A DNA stretch of 64,000 bases from Agapanthus africanus. Its lineage: Eukaryota > Streptophyta > Magnoliopsida > Asparagales > Amaryllidaceae. The notes under the pieces are model-generated. The model searched no databases. It worked only from the letters and a program-made list of their open reading frames with translations, and was not told the origin of the DNA. A program made the position numbers and the translations under genes. The stretch's first letter is position 1; every line of letters starts with the position of its first letter. Positions 1 to 12,423 of this stretch are shown here, piece after piece. The stretch is taken from positions 623,501,348-623,565,347 of the forward strand of contig CM057342.1 of the NCBI GenBank assembly GCA_030015575.1. The letters run 5' to 3'.

Positions 1-194
1 AGCATATTATTACTTGTTGTGCTTGGACTTATATCTATTGGACATTGCACTATTATTGATGGCTCATGTTGCACGATCACTGATTGTATGCCACACACAC
101 CGTCGATAATTGCCATGACACGCAAAACACACATACAAATATGATATTGTTTTGTTAGGGACATTGTGACATTGATTCCTATTCCATTATGCAT

Positions 195-420
195 ATGACA
201 TATAGCATACATGTATACCTACATGCTTACACATATGCCTTGCTATGCCTACATGAATACACATATACCTGGAGGGTATTGTATCATTATTGACATGTAT
301 ATACACATACCTAGCTTGATATAGCTACACACATACCTGGAGGGTATTACATTATTATTGATAGGTAGATACACATATCTTGCTATAACGACATGGTTAC
401 GCATACCTGGCTATAGCTAC
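195..420. repeat. degenerate minisatellite
   Basis: Loose tandem copies of a unit carrying ACACATACCTGGAGGGTATT and CATTATTGA, with the clearest copies near 260 and 318. It lies inside the LTR-like sequence at the left edge. Confidence 0.55.
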
Positions 421-619
421 ATGTTCACCTTTATATGATGTTGTATGGATTTTAGAGAAATTAGGAAATGCATGATATATTTAATAACTTATTGCAGTTA
501 AATAGCGGTTTTTCCTTTATATGCTCATATTACTGTTTCATGTTGCATATATTATATTTCATGGATTTCGCATTGATATATGGATTTCATATGATGTTTT
601 GTGGATGTTTTACTCCTGG

Positions 620-758
620 GTATATATATCGGTGGTATGGGACGCTGATATATACATGTATATATATATCAGTGATATGGGACGCTGTTATATATGTACA
701 CCTATAATATATATATGTATATATATCAGTGGTATGGGACGATGTTATATATGTATAC

Positions 759-801
<43 letters not shown>
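620..801. repeat. AT-rich minisatellite ending in a TA microsatellite
   Basis: Three copies of a unit centred on TATGGGACG (at about 636, 676 and 733), each embedded in ATATAT runs, followed by an uninterrupted TA run of nearly 40 bp at about 763-801. Short open frames across it are repeat artefacts. Confidence 0.85.
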
Positions 802-803
<2 letters not shown>

Positions 804-1689
804 TCATAATGATCTGTGCAAGTATTCTTATTCATTACTCGATGTGAGGGGCCTATGTGCCCGATGTGAGGATGACATGTTTTATTCCATACTCCACATT
901 TATTTGATATGCATTGCTTCATATATTAGTAGTACCTGATAGAGTACCTTTCATGACTGTTGCATTTACATGTTGCCATTTATTGGTATCAGCTTGCATG
1001 TGATAGACCATCGCAGTACGTGCATACTTACAATTACCTGCATATGTTATTTACTATTCACGAGTTGGCAACTCACCCCCGTTGTGCCACAGGGTTGTAT
1101 AGGTTGTCCCTCAGAGCAGTCAGAGGCAGGGCTTTCATCTATCGTATCATCTTTTACAGCGGATACCGTTACGGCTGACTGGGTGCAGTTTTTCTATAGG
1201 TGGGTTTTGCGGTTATCCGATATTGCTTATTGTATATTCGTTGTATCCAGCACTCTCCATCTACCATTTTCATGTATTGACTTAGAGACGAGTTGTGAGG
1301 ACGATATTGCATATTATTTGGTGACCCTGGAGGTCTTTTATGATGTTTTAATTATATCGTCTTTTTCTTCGCTACGGCGTCGTATATCTGTTGCGGTGGT
1401 TGTTTTCCGCCTTTGGGCATGGATTTGCTCCCGTTTGGGGATACTTATATCTTTTGTTGTACCCTTTTGGGGGGCTTGTTTTACAAAGGAGGTGCTGCCA
1501 AATTTTTAAGGATGTAAATTTGGACTTTAAAGAATTTTGATTGAGATTTCAAAAGTTTTAACAAAGTTATCATCACTTAGTACTTTTGATGGTTTAGATT
1601 GCTGGGTTTTCGGCTTACTTGAATTACGTTACACCTGGAGACGTTACGTAGTTTAAGGGTCGTCATGTGCCAAATTTCGGGTCGTGACA

Positions 1690-3190
1690 ATGATGTCACC
1701 ATTGTATATTATTTATTTTTTTGCATTAGAATAGACCCAAGGCGGGGAGCACAAGTAACCGGGTTCTAGGGTCCAGTTGGAGACCATCTCAAGGAGTTGA
1801 GACTGGGTCTCCTAACTATAGAATTGATAGGGTTGCTTGCCGCTCTCGTAGGGGTCTAGGGATGTGGGTTTGGCTATTCATCATGACCGTGGAATCCGTG
1901 TTTTATACATGCTTAATCTAAAACACGGAAATCCTAGTATATCCAATATTTCATATGTTTTATTCTGCTGTGATATTCTGTGTTGTGATCATTGATTATA
2001 TTCTGAGACGAATGCTTATATTATATATATATATGATATATATTATATATTGTTGCTTTCGTTTCATATGTGATGCTTGGGAAGCATAATAAATAGGACT
2101 TCATTAATGAGATTAATGAAATAAAAGAAACCTAAAGATGTTGTAGAAACTTGTCTCAAAAACTGCTAGCTCTAGTTCTTGCTTTGCATAGCGGTATTCC
2201 ATATAGAATATCCAGTACCTTATTCGATAAGGAAAGAGCCGAGATCACTTCACCGGGAGTGACCTCTTTAGCGAAACTACCAGATGCTACAAACTCGGTC
2301 TGTCTTTTGATTGCTTTTATAGTTTTTGCTTTCCATAGTGGTATTTGTGAAATATTCTGCACCTTATTCGATAAGGAAAGAGCCGAGATCCCTTCACCGG
2401 GAGTGACCTCTTTAGCAAAATTAGTAAATGCCTCAAAGAACACTCCTTTCTCAAAATCACTCGAATCTACAACGAGATCAAGTTCATTACGCAAAGGGTT
2501 TTCTTAAAAACCTGTCGTAGCCCTCTGTCATTTCAGATAAGTAATACTTAGTATTCGTGCTACGTGTGTTGACCTCTGTCAAGGCGTAGTGTGCGTTAGC
2601 TGACTAGTACTTATCTCCTGCATACGATGCGATTGGATTTGGGTAGTCGTGTGGCCTTGTTGTCATCCGTCAAGGGTCGTGCGGGTGGGTTTATTTCAAT
2701 CAAGAAATGACGGGTTGAACTTGAATAGAAGCCTATGGTTTGTTGACCTCCGTCAAGGTCGGTAAAATATTATCGGGAATTTCAAGTGTTGAAATTTGCA
2801 ATGAGATTCCATACCCTCTATAAGATAGTTGGGTCCCGATACCCACTGCGAGTAAGAGTTACTCCTGCGAGAGTTTTACACATCACAATTAGCTGATCAA
2901 GTAGGTGTCTAGAAAGGTGTTAACTGGGTTATGCCTCTAGGAAAATGAGCTTTATTTTAATTAGGTCCGTGCGAAAGCATGGGGAACCTCCCTCAAAGTA
3001 CCGGAACTGGCCTGGCTGAAAGATTGGCGAACTTGTAGGGTGTAATTAATCCCGGCTAGTCATTCCTTTTAGGTTTTGAAGAAAGATTTGACTAAAACAG
3101 TGGGAGCCATCCTGATTAGATAAAATAATAACCAATCTAATCTTGCAAGAGCATACGCTGAGTGTTTTTTTCTCTCTCTCTCTCCAGGTA
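1690..3190 (+). other. B1 untranslated leader (partial)
   Basis: Non-coding leader between the lost 5' LTR and the gag remnant. It carries the second conserved hairpin (arms 1895-1905 and 1919-1929, 11 of 11 pairs), a tandem module near 2217 and 2361, and three TTGAC-type hairpins (2569-2584, 2660-2675, 2743-2758). It ends in a CT-rich tract followed by CAG just before the gag remnant. The same order is seen in the leaders of the other elements in this window. Confidence 0.75.
2186..2430 (+). repeat. tandem duplication in B1 leader, period about 144 bp
   Basis: The block ACCTTATTCGATAAGGAAAG followed by a conserved GAGATC..CACCGGGAGTGACCTCTTTAGC stretch starts at 2217 and again at 2361. CCTTATTCGATAAGG is a self-pairing sequence (6-bp stem, 3-nt loop). 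B2 and C2 carry the same doubled module. Confidence 0.85.
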
Positions 3191-3197
3191 ACAACCA

Positions 3198-6145
3198 TGA
3201 CATGCCTTAATCAAGATAATAATACGGATGTATTGATCGAACCCACTTGTTATGCTGAGCTGGGAACGTTGGTCCCGCTCCAACTTATAAATGTTATAAG
3301 ACCGAGCAGGAAATAGGGGATTACCAGGATTCCCGTGCCGACCAAACGAAGAAAGTGCATGCTGATACATCTTCTTCAGGTATGTTCATTACCGAGAACT
3401 GTTTCTCAGTATCCTCTACATCCTGGGTATGAGATACCGGATCAGGATCCCATTTATGTAATCTGTTACATGGGCTACAGATAGGTAGAGAACTGAGAAT
3501 GGGTGATAAGTTTCAAGAGTTGTAAACAGTGCAAGTGTTGCAGCCAAGTTTGTTGCCAGTTATCGCCCTGTATTACCAAATACATTGATTCTGAACGAAT
3601 GTTATTAGATACCGAACCTGATATACAATATCATATCAGTCTCTTTATTTAGTAAAGAAGGATATAATTTTGTATTGTTGGATAATGTTTTGACATTTCC
3701 TATATCAAGAGTTGATCGGTTCAGGCACGTTATCTAAAAGCATATACGTTCTAAATCAAACCACAGTTCTTAAAGTACAGAACACACACAAGTGGAAGTG
3801 TTCAAAAATGAATGAATCCTTCTTGAGGCATTGTAGACTAGGTCAAATCAATGCGACCCGACTAGCTAAGTTACATTAAGATGCATATTTAAATCAGTTT
3901 GAACTTATATCTTGTGAAACTTGCCAGTCATGTCACAAAGATAAGATGACCATAGCTCCGTTTATTAGAAACAGAGAAAGAGTTAGATGAACTCTTGGGA
4001 TTGATATATGATGATGTATGTAGGTCCCCTGTCTACATATGCCAGGACTTGTTCCTTGTACTTCATTACATTCACTGATGATCTCTCAAGATTCGGACAT
4101 ATGTTCCTGTTGAAACACAAGTCTGAAGCTTTTGAGAAATTCAAAGAATATAAGTTAGAAGTAGAGAACCAAAACGGGTATAAGTATTATGTCCTTTGAT
4201 GTGATCAGGGAGGAGAATACTTGAGCACGGAGATCCTGGACTATTCTAGAGGAGAATGAGATTCTCTCTCAACATTACTCCTCCGTATACACCACAGTAC
4301 GTTGGTATATCGGGGCAGATCAATCGCACCCTATGTGATAAGGTGTGGTCTATGTTGAGTACTACTGAGTTTCCTATTTCCTTTTGGGGGTTATGCACTT
4401 GAGAAGCTGCATACCTATTGAATTGGGTTCCAATCAAATCAGGTGCCTACCACTCCATATGTGATATGGTATGGGAAGAGCCCATCTCTTAAAAATGTTA
4501 AGATTTGGGGTTTTCCGGCCTATGTCTAAAAGAAAAAATCCGGACAAGCACAAGGTAAGGTCAGTTCTATTGAAGTTTGTTGGATATCCCAAGCATTCGC
4601 AAGGGAATATCTTCTACCACACTGAGGAGAAAAATGTGTTTTGTTTCTCAGCATGCCACCTTTGGGAAAGAGAATTTCTTGTGAAGAAATTAGTGGTCAT
4701 GAGGTAGAACTGGAAGGAGTTCCAGCTATACAAACTGCAATTGATGATTTGGTGGAACCGGAGGATTCAATAGCTCCCGACGAATCTCAGCCTCTCCGCC
4801 GATCCGGTAGGGTTCCTCACCCGCCTGAGAGATACTTCGGTTTTCTCTATGACATTGGGAGCGAGGATTGCATCATGAGATGATGACCCAACTAGTTTCG
4901 AGCAGGCCATCAGGTGTGGTGACTCTGTGAGAATGGTCGGATGCTAAGCAATCTGAGATGGAATCCATATACACCAACAAAGTATGGACTTTGGTTGCTT
5001 TATCTGAAGGGTTAAATCCCGATCAGGAGCAAGTATATCTTGAGAAGATTACATTGTGTACATGGAAAAGTTAAGACTTTCAAAGCTAAGTCTTGTTGCA
5101 AAAGGTTCTCGTCATCGACCAGGTGTGGATAATGATGAAACCTTTTCTAGTCCGTATGCTTAAGTCCATCCGGATCCTTCTTTCCATTGCTACATACCAT
5201 GACTACGATATCTGACGGTTTGGTGTCAGACTGCTTTTCTAGATAGTGATTTAGAAGAGAGAGTCTATAAGTACATAGCAAGAGGGCTTCGTAGATAGTG
5301 GGAGCAGCGGAAACGTGTGCAAGTTGCTTTATGAGTTAAAGCAGGCATCACGGAGTTGGAACATCTGTTTTGATGTGGTAGTCAAATCGTTTGACTTCAT
5401 CAAAATAGTAGATGAACCTTGTATATAAAAAAAGGTAGTAGGGAGTATGGTGGTGATCCTCGTATTGTACGTGGATGACATACTCTTGATAGGAAAGGAG
5501 TTCCTATGCTACACTCGGTCAATCTCCTCTTATCACCTTGATTCTCCATATAGGATCATGGTGATACTTCCTAAATCCTGGGATTTGGATCTATGTGATA
5601 GATCTAAGTGGATGTTAGGATTCCCACTAGGTGTAGTGAGATAGTATCAATCGATCCTGGGGAGAACCACTGGATAGCTTCCAGGGTGGTAAGGACGACT
5701 GAATATCAGTCACAGGCATTGTCTTTACCCTCAGTGGAGGGACGGTATGTTGGAAGGGTTCCAAGCTAGATATCATGGCAAACTAGACGATAAAGGCTGG
5801 AGACATTACTACCAAGTATGCTACCAAAGAGGTAGTCTGGATGTATATAAGTTCATGAGATGAACTTCGTTCTTACCATTGTGTGACAATGGAGTTGTGG
5901 CTTAGGCCTAGGAACCCCTGACCCATCAATAATCCAGACATATTCTTAGGCAGTATCACCTGATCATGGAGATGGATGATCTCTATGGAGATCGAGGATA
6001 GGAGTGTAGACACAGAGGACAACACGACGGATCCACTCGTAAAGGCCTTTTCCAAAGGGAGACTTTTATGGGATGGTTGAGTATGAGATACTTCAACCAT
6101 TGCTGATTGTTGGGTATGGGATACTACAACAGATGGCCCTAGTGC
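3198..6145 (+). pseudogene. B1 gag-pol fossil, most of gag missing
   Basis: Homology to the A1 polyprotein can be followed from the zinc-knuckle region and protease (DT.SGS-like, near 3430) through integrase (GPLSTYART..YFITFTDDLSRFGHMFLLKHKSEAF around 4020-4140, in one frame) to reverse transcriptase (YVDDILLIGKE near 5470) and RNase H. Only about 90 nt separate the gag start region from the zinc-knuckle-like region, against about 780 nt in A1. B2 and B3 show the same shortening. The region is broken dozens of times and cannot encode a working polyprotein; it is an old fossil of the B lineage. Confidence 0.85.
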
Positions 6146-6156
6146 AAGTGGAAGAT
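6142..6156 (+). other. B1 polypurine tract
   Basis: GTGCAAGTGGAAGAT lies directly before the 3' LTR. It is one base different from the tract of A1 and B2 (GTGCAAGTGGGAGAT). It is the expected plus-strand primer site. Confidence 0.85.
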
Positions 6157-8331
6157 TGTTAGTCATATGTATGCCCTAGAGGCCATTACTGTACATACGA
6201 TGTATATTGTAGTGGATGCTTGGACATATATATATGGAGGACTTTCTTGCTCGACATGATAGTATGCTATCTGGTTGCTCTTTATCTTAAGATGTACGCT
6301 GATTGTCTCTATGCTACATGTTGATAAAGCCCTTAGGATGAGTACTTGACTACCAAGACTATGATGCAGATCATACTAGTGGGGACAGAGTAGTCGTTAA
6401 GTACATCCTTCAAATGTTCCTAGCCGATGGTGTATCGAGACAGGGCATCGATATACCAGAGTAGACTAGCGTATAGCTTCTCGACCTATGTAGATGGGCG
6501 ATGGATGATCCCATATCCATTGGTGTTTGACATTAGAGACAGTATACGGGTGCTCAGTGGAGACTGGGTATACTGGAAGGACTCGCCGAGATCTCCCAGA
6601 TGGTATTATACCTAAAGTCAGATGGCAGTTCTCTTGTAACACTGGTACAGGTTAGTCTGTATACCCGAGATCGTCATAGAGTCTTGTGTGATTCCTACAG
6701 TGCTTTGATTTCCACCTTACCATGTTCAAGAGAACGTGGAAAACGGTGGGTTTTGGGTACAGTTTCGAGTCACATGGAGGCAATGAGCAATAGGAGGGCT
6801 TTCGTCTCTCCCGGTATAGAGAGTTGATGTTGCGCTGTGCTCGATTGGATATAACAGGAATTCCCTGGCCAGGGCTGCTTTAGAGATATACTGGTAAGTG
6901 TTATCAGTAGTTTCTCAACCCATTATGAGCTTCATATCGACACGACTTATCGAGTTACTGGGGTCTGACGTTTACCACCCCTAGACGAGATATGCGACAT
7001 ATCAGACGAAGAGACCGGACTGTATGGTAGTGTTACTGATTGGATTCGCAGGAGTGTGAGCAGGCTTGCTTGTTGATCTTCTGATTGCTCAATACCTGGG
7101 TGGCCGTTACGTTTAGCTAACCGCTTGTGGCTTGTGGGTGTTTGATATGAGCATCACCTACTACCGGCGTATTGACGAGTCTTTAGAGTCCTATACAGAG
7201 GTTTCCTAGTTCAAGTGAAACGGAGTAGGAGCGCATATATGATATGTGCGGGACCAAGATTGATACAATATAAGATACCGTATTCTATTCTCGCGATTTG
7301 TGACATTGGTCGGTTATATGAGATATAGCCAGGTTATCGGATCAAGTATTGATTCGATAAGTTGTTACATATAATATTAGTCGGTTATATGTAATATATC
7401 CGGATTATTAAATCAAGAGTTGATTTAATAATTTAATGTATAATTATATATTTGATATATTATATTACAGTAACTAATATTAAGCTTACTTATGATTTCT
7501 TTTCTCACTTGTTTGTGCATGTGTATATATGTGATATTTATTAGTGTACAAAATAATGTGTCATGCTTGATGATGCATGCAACTAGGGTGTGTGTGTGAC
7601 TTACACCATGCTTAAGATGATAATTAGGGTTTTTATTTATTTTGGTAATTACAAAATGGTTTGAAATTGTCAAGGCATGAAGCTTGTTCTTTGCATTGAC
7701 CAAGTCCACTCTTTTGTTTTGCCAAAGATATTTATTAACCCAACCTATTATCCTAACCATGGTAATGTCTTTACAAGAGTTAGGCATGAGAGCTTAACTC
7801 ACCCATGGTTGCAATAATTCATTTGGATTAATTCTTGAGAGCTTTCTTCTTCTTCTTCCTCAAAACTTTCTAGCTTCCATGGAGTTAATGAAAAAGTGTG
7901 AGAAAATCAAATCTAAAGTGAGCCCACTTCCTACTTCATAATCCTCTACTACTTGCCATTTAGTATAGGGTGTTTGCTTCACTAATTCCATAATTAGTGA
8001 AGAGATAGCTTGGGTTAGTGTCTCCTCGACCTAGATCATCTTCGGCATCGAAGTCTTCGAAGCAAGCATGTTCGTTTCTTCAAGGGAGCCTCTCTAGAGT
8101 CCGAAGTTCACGATCACAGCGAAGGGACTACTACACGGAGCTATTGAAGTGAAGGATCAGTCTACAAAGGTTGCATTCCTTGCTCACTTTTCATATGCAA
8201 AGATGTTTGCATAATATTCCATCGATTTCTAGTTAACGATTCTAAGTTAGGGTTAGCTAGAACGACAATTTTTTTAATTTAGTATGGACGATATCTCCCG
8301 AAACCTTGCTGCCGTGCTAGGTAACCCTGCA
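6157..8331 (+). repeat. B1 3' LTR, about 2.18 kb
   Basis: Starts TGTTAGTCATATGTATGCCC directly after the polypurine tract and ends GGTAACCCTGCA. It aligns end to end with the B2 LTRs. It contains the shared palindrome CCCTGGCCAGGG at 6863-6874. The following bases ATGAC (8332-8336) are the expected right copy of the target duplication; the left copy is outside the window. Confidence 0.9.
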
Positions 8332-8744
8332 ATGACCAAAAATTTCTTTCATAAAAATTCCTTTTCTAAAAAGGTGGCATGCCTAGAAATAAAATATCTT
8401 TTGTTTTTCGGTGTGGTAGAAAATATTCCTTTGCATATACTTGGGATATCCAACAAACTTCCACAGAACCGACCTTGCCCCGAGCTTGTCCAGATTTTGC
8501 TTTCAGACATAGGCCGGACAACCCAAATCTTAACTTGCTTAAGAGATGGGCTCTTCCCATACCATATCTCATATGGAGTGGTAGTCACTGATTTGGTTCG
8601 AACCCAATTCAATAGGTATGCAGCTTCCTAAAGTGCATAACTCCCAAAAAGGAAATAGGTAACTCAGTAATACTCAACATAGAGCGCACCATATCTAATA
8701 GGGTGTGATTGCTCCGCCCCGATACACCGTTGTGTTGTGGTGTA
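8332..8744 (-). pseudogene. B3 fossil: integrase C-terminal region
   Basis: On the minus strand, TTPYEIWYGKSPSLKQVKIW is followed by sequence like the A1 polyprotein just after its integrase core (TTPYEMWTGKKPCLNYLKVW). It continues the integrase interrupted by the solo LTR at 8745-10800 and is cut on its other side by the end of B1. Heavily decayed; B family by similarity to B1 and B2. Confidence 0.8.
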
Positions 8745-10800
8745 TGTAAGTCCACGTTACCCTCCCCGGTGTTTACGGGGAGGCGGAACAGGTAAAAAAC
8801 GGTTTTTAACACAAGGTAACATGGACTAGAACTAGAGGATCTTTGCTAAACAAAAACTAACAAACTAACTACAAGTTTTAGCTACTCGGTTAGAAGGTTA
8901 TACCTAGGCCTTGAACTCCTTCTCTTCTTGTAGTGGTCCTCCTCCTTGCTTGCTCCTTGGAGTGATGTAGACAGCTCCTCCTCGTCGTCTTCTCTTTGCC
9001 GAAGAAATATCCACCCGAAGGCCTTTACCTTGAGCTTCTACCTCAACCAAGAGGTAACTAGAGTGCTTGTCTTGCTAAACCTAGAACCCTAGAATGAGTA
9101 GAGAGAAGTCTTGATGGTTTTATCTCATAAGCTCATGGTTCTCAACACATGAGAGATGAAAGCTTTGAGAGGAAGAGGAAGAGCTCAAAAACATGAGAGA
9201 GAAAGAGCAAGAGAGAATGAGGATCAATTTACAACCATACTCTCATATGAGAGAATTATGAAATAATAATAATAATTAAAAGAAATTGTGATGGTTAGTT
9301 TGGAATGACCATTATCATTTCACATTAAATGAAATTTGCAAGAATCAAGAAGCATCTTTCAAATGAAATGATGATGGTCAAAATGTCAACAAAAGTCAAC
9401 CGGTCAACAAAAGTCAAATGGTCAACCTAACTGTGGCACAATTATCCTTAATTAATATCATTAATCATATCTCTCATTCTCATTAGGGTTTGGAAAAAGT
9501 CAACGGTCAACAACCCTAATAAGAATCCTCTGTCTCAGTCAACTGTACATACACAACCGCATCCGTGTTCCGAGGAACACGAATACAATGAGACAACACC
9601 AATCCCAAAACAAATACTAGGATCTGGCTTAAACCAAAGCCCGCTAGTAATAACTACCCGGACACCAAATGTGCACAAGTGAGCGGATATGAACGAACCC
9701 GTCGCAAAACCATGCGACCTCTACTCCGTTTTGCCTAAAGGCGAATAACCCTCTGTGTGGGACTCTAAAGACTCGACACTACGCTAGCAGTGGGTTTAAC
9801 CACAGGCCGCAAGCGGTACTAGCTATACGTAACGGTCCCCAGGTTGATGCCGATAAGAAGACTGATAAGGTGAACCCATCTAAACTCCTACTGAGCCTGA
9901 ATGTGACAATCTCCGTACAGTCCGGTCGGTTCGTCTGAGAGTATCGCATGGCGGGCCTAGGGGGGCGGTAAATTTCAGTCCCCTAATAGCGGTACAAGTC
10001 GTGTCGGAGTGTAGCCCAGAACACCCTGAGATAACACTGGAAACGCTACCAGTATATCTCGCTTGCCCTGGCCAGGGACTTTATGTAATTGCTCTCCTAG
10101 ACACAGCGCGATATCAACCACCAATATCGGGAGAGACGAATCCTGTCTAACCGTCACTGTCTCCAAGTGCTTCGGGAGTGCACCCAACTACTACCTGTTT
10201 GCACGACTCATTTGAGCCGTGGTAGGGTAGCAATCTAAGAACAGTGTGAACACACTCGAGGTGAAGTGGTAGTGTCAAGTCAACGGACTAAGCTGTACTC
10301 ATGTCACCTGGGAACTGATAACTGACGATAGGTATAGTACCAACCAACAGTTCCCGATGAGTCATGTCTAGTGTACTCGTAACCTAACGAGCACCTGCAT
10401 ACTATCTCCAGTACGACGTACTGATGGCTGTGGGACAGACCATCTCCCCTTCTGGGATGAGAAGCGTATACACTAGTCTACTCTGGAGTATCGATGCCCT
10501 ATCTCGATAATCCTATGACTAGGGACCTTTACAACGATGTGCTTGTAGATTACCCAGCCACTACTAGTGTGACTGCCATCACAACGCTGGTAATCAAGCA
10601 AAGATCCTAAGGGCTCCACTAATATGTATAAGCTATATGCTAAAAGAAACATATGTACATATTGAAGTAGAAACAAACCAAGTAGCATACTACCATTTTG
10701 AGCAAGATTGTCTATACAACTGTGAATATCCCAAGCATCCATTAAGTAATATACAAACTAGTATGATACAGTAATGGCCTCTAGGGCATATACACTAACA
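8745..10800 (-). repeat. Solo A-type LTR (A4) with GTGTA target duplication
   Basis: A complete LTR of about 2.06 kb in minus orientation: on the plus strand it starts TGTAAGTCCACG and ends TACACTAACA. It is flanked by GTGTA at 8740-8744 and 10801-10805, and the B3 integrase reads on across the site once one copy is removed. There is no internal sequence, so this is a solo LTR left by recombination between the two LTRs of a former full element. It is closest to the A3 LTR. It contains CCCTGGCCAGGG at 10066-10077 and, read on the minus strand, a cluster of TTGAC W-box cores near 9376-9426. Confidence 0.93.
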
Positions 10801-10805
10801 GTGTA

Positions 10806-11905
10806 TGCGGAGGAATAATGCTGAGAGAGAATCTCATTCTCCTTTAGAACATTTCAGGAACTCCATGCTCAAGTATTCTCCTCCCTGATCACATCAAAGG
10901 ACTTAAATACTTATACCCGTTTTGGTTCTTTACTTCAGATTTATATTCTTTGAATTTCTCAAAAGCTTCAGGCTTGTGTTTCAACAGGAACACATGTCCA
11001 AATCCTGAGAGATCATTAGTGAACATAATAAAGTATGAAGAACCAGTCCTGGCATGTGTAGACAGGGGACCACATACATCCTCATGTATCAGTCCCAAGA
11101 GTTCATTAACCCTTTCTCTGTTTCAAATAAACGGAGCTATGGTCATCTTATCTTTGTGACATGACTGGCAAGTTTCACAATATGTAAATTCAAACTGATT
11201 TAAATATGCATCTTAATGTAACTTAGCTAGTCAGGTCATATTGATATGACCTAGTCTACAATGCCATAAGTATAATTCGTTCATTTCTTAACTCTTCCAC
11301 TTGTGTGTGTTCTGTACGTTAAGAACTGTGGTTTGATTTAGAACGTATATGTCATTAGATAACGTGCCTGAACCGATCAACACTTTGATACAGAAAATGT
11401 TCAAAACATTATCCAACAATACAAAATTATATCCTTCTTTATTAAATAAAGAGACTGATATAATGTTGCATATCAGGTTCGGTGTCTAATAACATTAGTT
11501 CAGAATCAATATATTTAGTAATACAGGGTGATATTTGCCAACTGACTTGGCTGCAACAATTGCACCAATCTCTATACTTAGAGACATATCACCCTATCAT
11601 CACATCTCTACCTTTCTGTAGCCCATGTAACAGATTACATATGGGGAATCCTGACCCGGTATCATATACCCAGGACGTAGAGGATACTGAGAAACAGTTT
11701 TCTGTAACGAACACACCCGAAGAAGATGCATCAATCATGCACTTTCTTCGTTTGGGCAGTATGGGAATCCTGGTATTCCCCTATTTCCTGCTCGGTCTTA
11801 TAACAATTATAAGTTGGAGCGGGACCAACGTTCTTCAGCTCTGTATAACAAGCGGGTTCGGTCAATACATCCATATTATTATTTTGATTAAAGCGTGACA
11901 TGGTC
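10806..11905 (-). pseudogene. B3 fossil: gag remnant, protease and integrase N-terminal half
   Basis: The minus strand reads, from right to left, a short gag remnant, zinc-knuckle-like sequence, protease-like region, gag-pre-integrase region and the integrase start (MGLIHEDVCGPLSTHARTGS, then FTNDLSGFGHVFLLKHKPEAF). The distance from the gag start to the zinc-knuckle-like segment is about 90 nt, the same shortening as in B1 and B2. Many breaks. Confidence 0.85.
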
Positions 11906-12345
11906 GCTACCTGGAGAGAGAGAGAGAGAGAAGAAAACACTTTGCGTGCGCTCTTACAAGATTAGATTGGTTATATATTTTATCTAATCAGGATGGCTCC
12001 CACTGTTTTTATCAAATCTTCCTTCAAACCTAAAAAGGAAAGACTAGCCGGGATTAATTACACCCTACAAGTTCAACAATCTTTTAGCCAGGCCAGTGCT
12101 GGTACTTTGAGGTAGGTTCTCCGTGCTTTCGCACGGACCTAATTAAAATAAACCTCATTTTCCCAGGGACGTAACCCCGTTGACACCTTTCTAGACACCT
12201 ACTTGATTGGCTAATTGTAAAGTGCAAAACTCTCCCAGGAGTAACGATTACTCGCAGTGGATATCAGGATCCAACTATCACATAGAAGGTATGCAATCTC
12301 ATTGCAAATTTCAACACTTGAAACTCCCGATAATGGTTTTTACCC
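11906..12345 (-). other. B3 leader, gag-proximal part
   Basis: The reverse complement matches the last roughly 440 nt of the B leaders: a CT-rich tract (as GA repeats near 11913-11931), the CCTGATTAGATAAAAT block, the GTGTCTAGAAAGGTG block and the GGGAATTTCAAGTGTTGAAA block. The match stops abruptly near 12345, where a B-leader piece in the opposite orientation begins. Confidence 0.8.
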
Positions 12346-12423
12346 TTAGCACCTTATTCGATAAGGAAAGAGTCGAGATCCCTTCACTGGGAGTGACCTC
12401 TTTAGCAATAACTCGCAATGCTA
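12346..12423 (+). repeat. inverted piece of the B leader module
   Basis: ACCTTATTCGATAAGGAAAG and the following CACTGGGAGTGACCTCTTTAGC stretch are in plus orientation, opposite to the B3 leader that ends at about 12345. It matches the doubled module of B1 and B2 and marks a rearrangement junction. Confidence 0.75.

Larger units (their letters stand above)
1..1689 (+). mobile_element. LTR-like tail of an unassigned retrotransposon, cut by the window edge
   Basis: This stretch has no recognisable coding domain. It ends at 1689 in GGGTCGTGACA, a CA-type LTR end, and from about 1690 the sequence becomes B-family leader (compare 35290 onward). That makes 1-1689 most likely the 3' part of an LTR element that landed in the B1 leader. 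A closely similar short tail (GTGCCACATTTGGGTCGTGACA type) recurs near 15400 and 15820, which supports a repeat family. The family is not proven; Ty3/gypsy is a guess from the look of the sequence. The left end and any target duplication lie outside the window. No open reading frame here resembles a known protein. Confidence 0.4.
1690..8331 (+). mobile_element. B1: decayed B-family copia element lacking its 5' end
   Basis: Leader, remnant gag-pol, polypurine tract and a full 3' LTR (6157-8331) follow one another in the order of B2 (31544-41902), and the sequence aligns with B2 throughout. The 5' LTR and first part of the leader are absent; other LTR-like sequence takes their place at 1689. 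The right flank is integrase sequence of another B element (B3) on the opposite strand, so B1 appears to have inserted into B3. Only the right side of the target site is visible. The coding part is broken in very many places and most of gag is missing. Confidence 0.85.

Noticed and set aside
694-939. Open frames rich in tyrosine and isoleucine
   Set aside because: They translate the TA-rich minisatellite.
970-1509. 179-residue open frame with hydrophobic stretches
   Set aside because: It sits in LTR-like sequence at the left edge with no recognisable domain; composition-driven hydrophobicity is likely.
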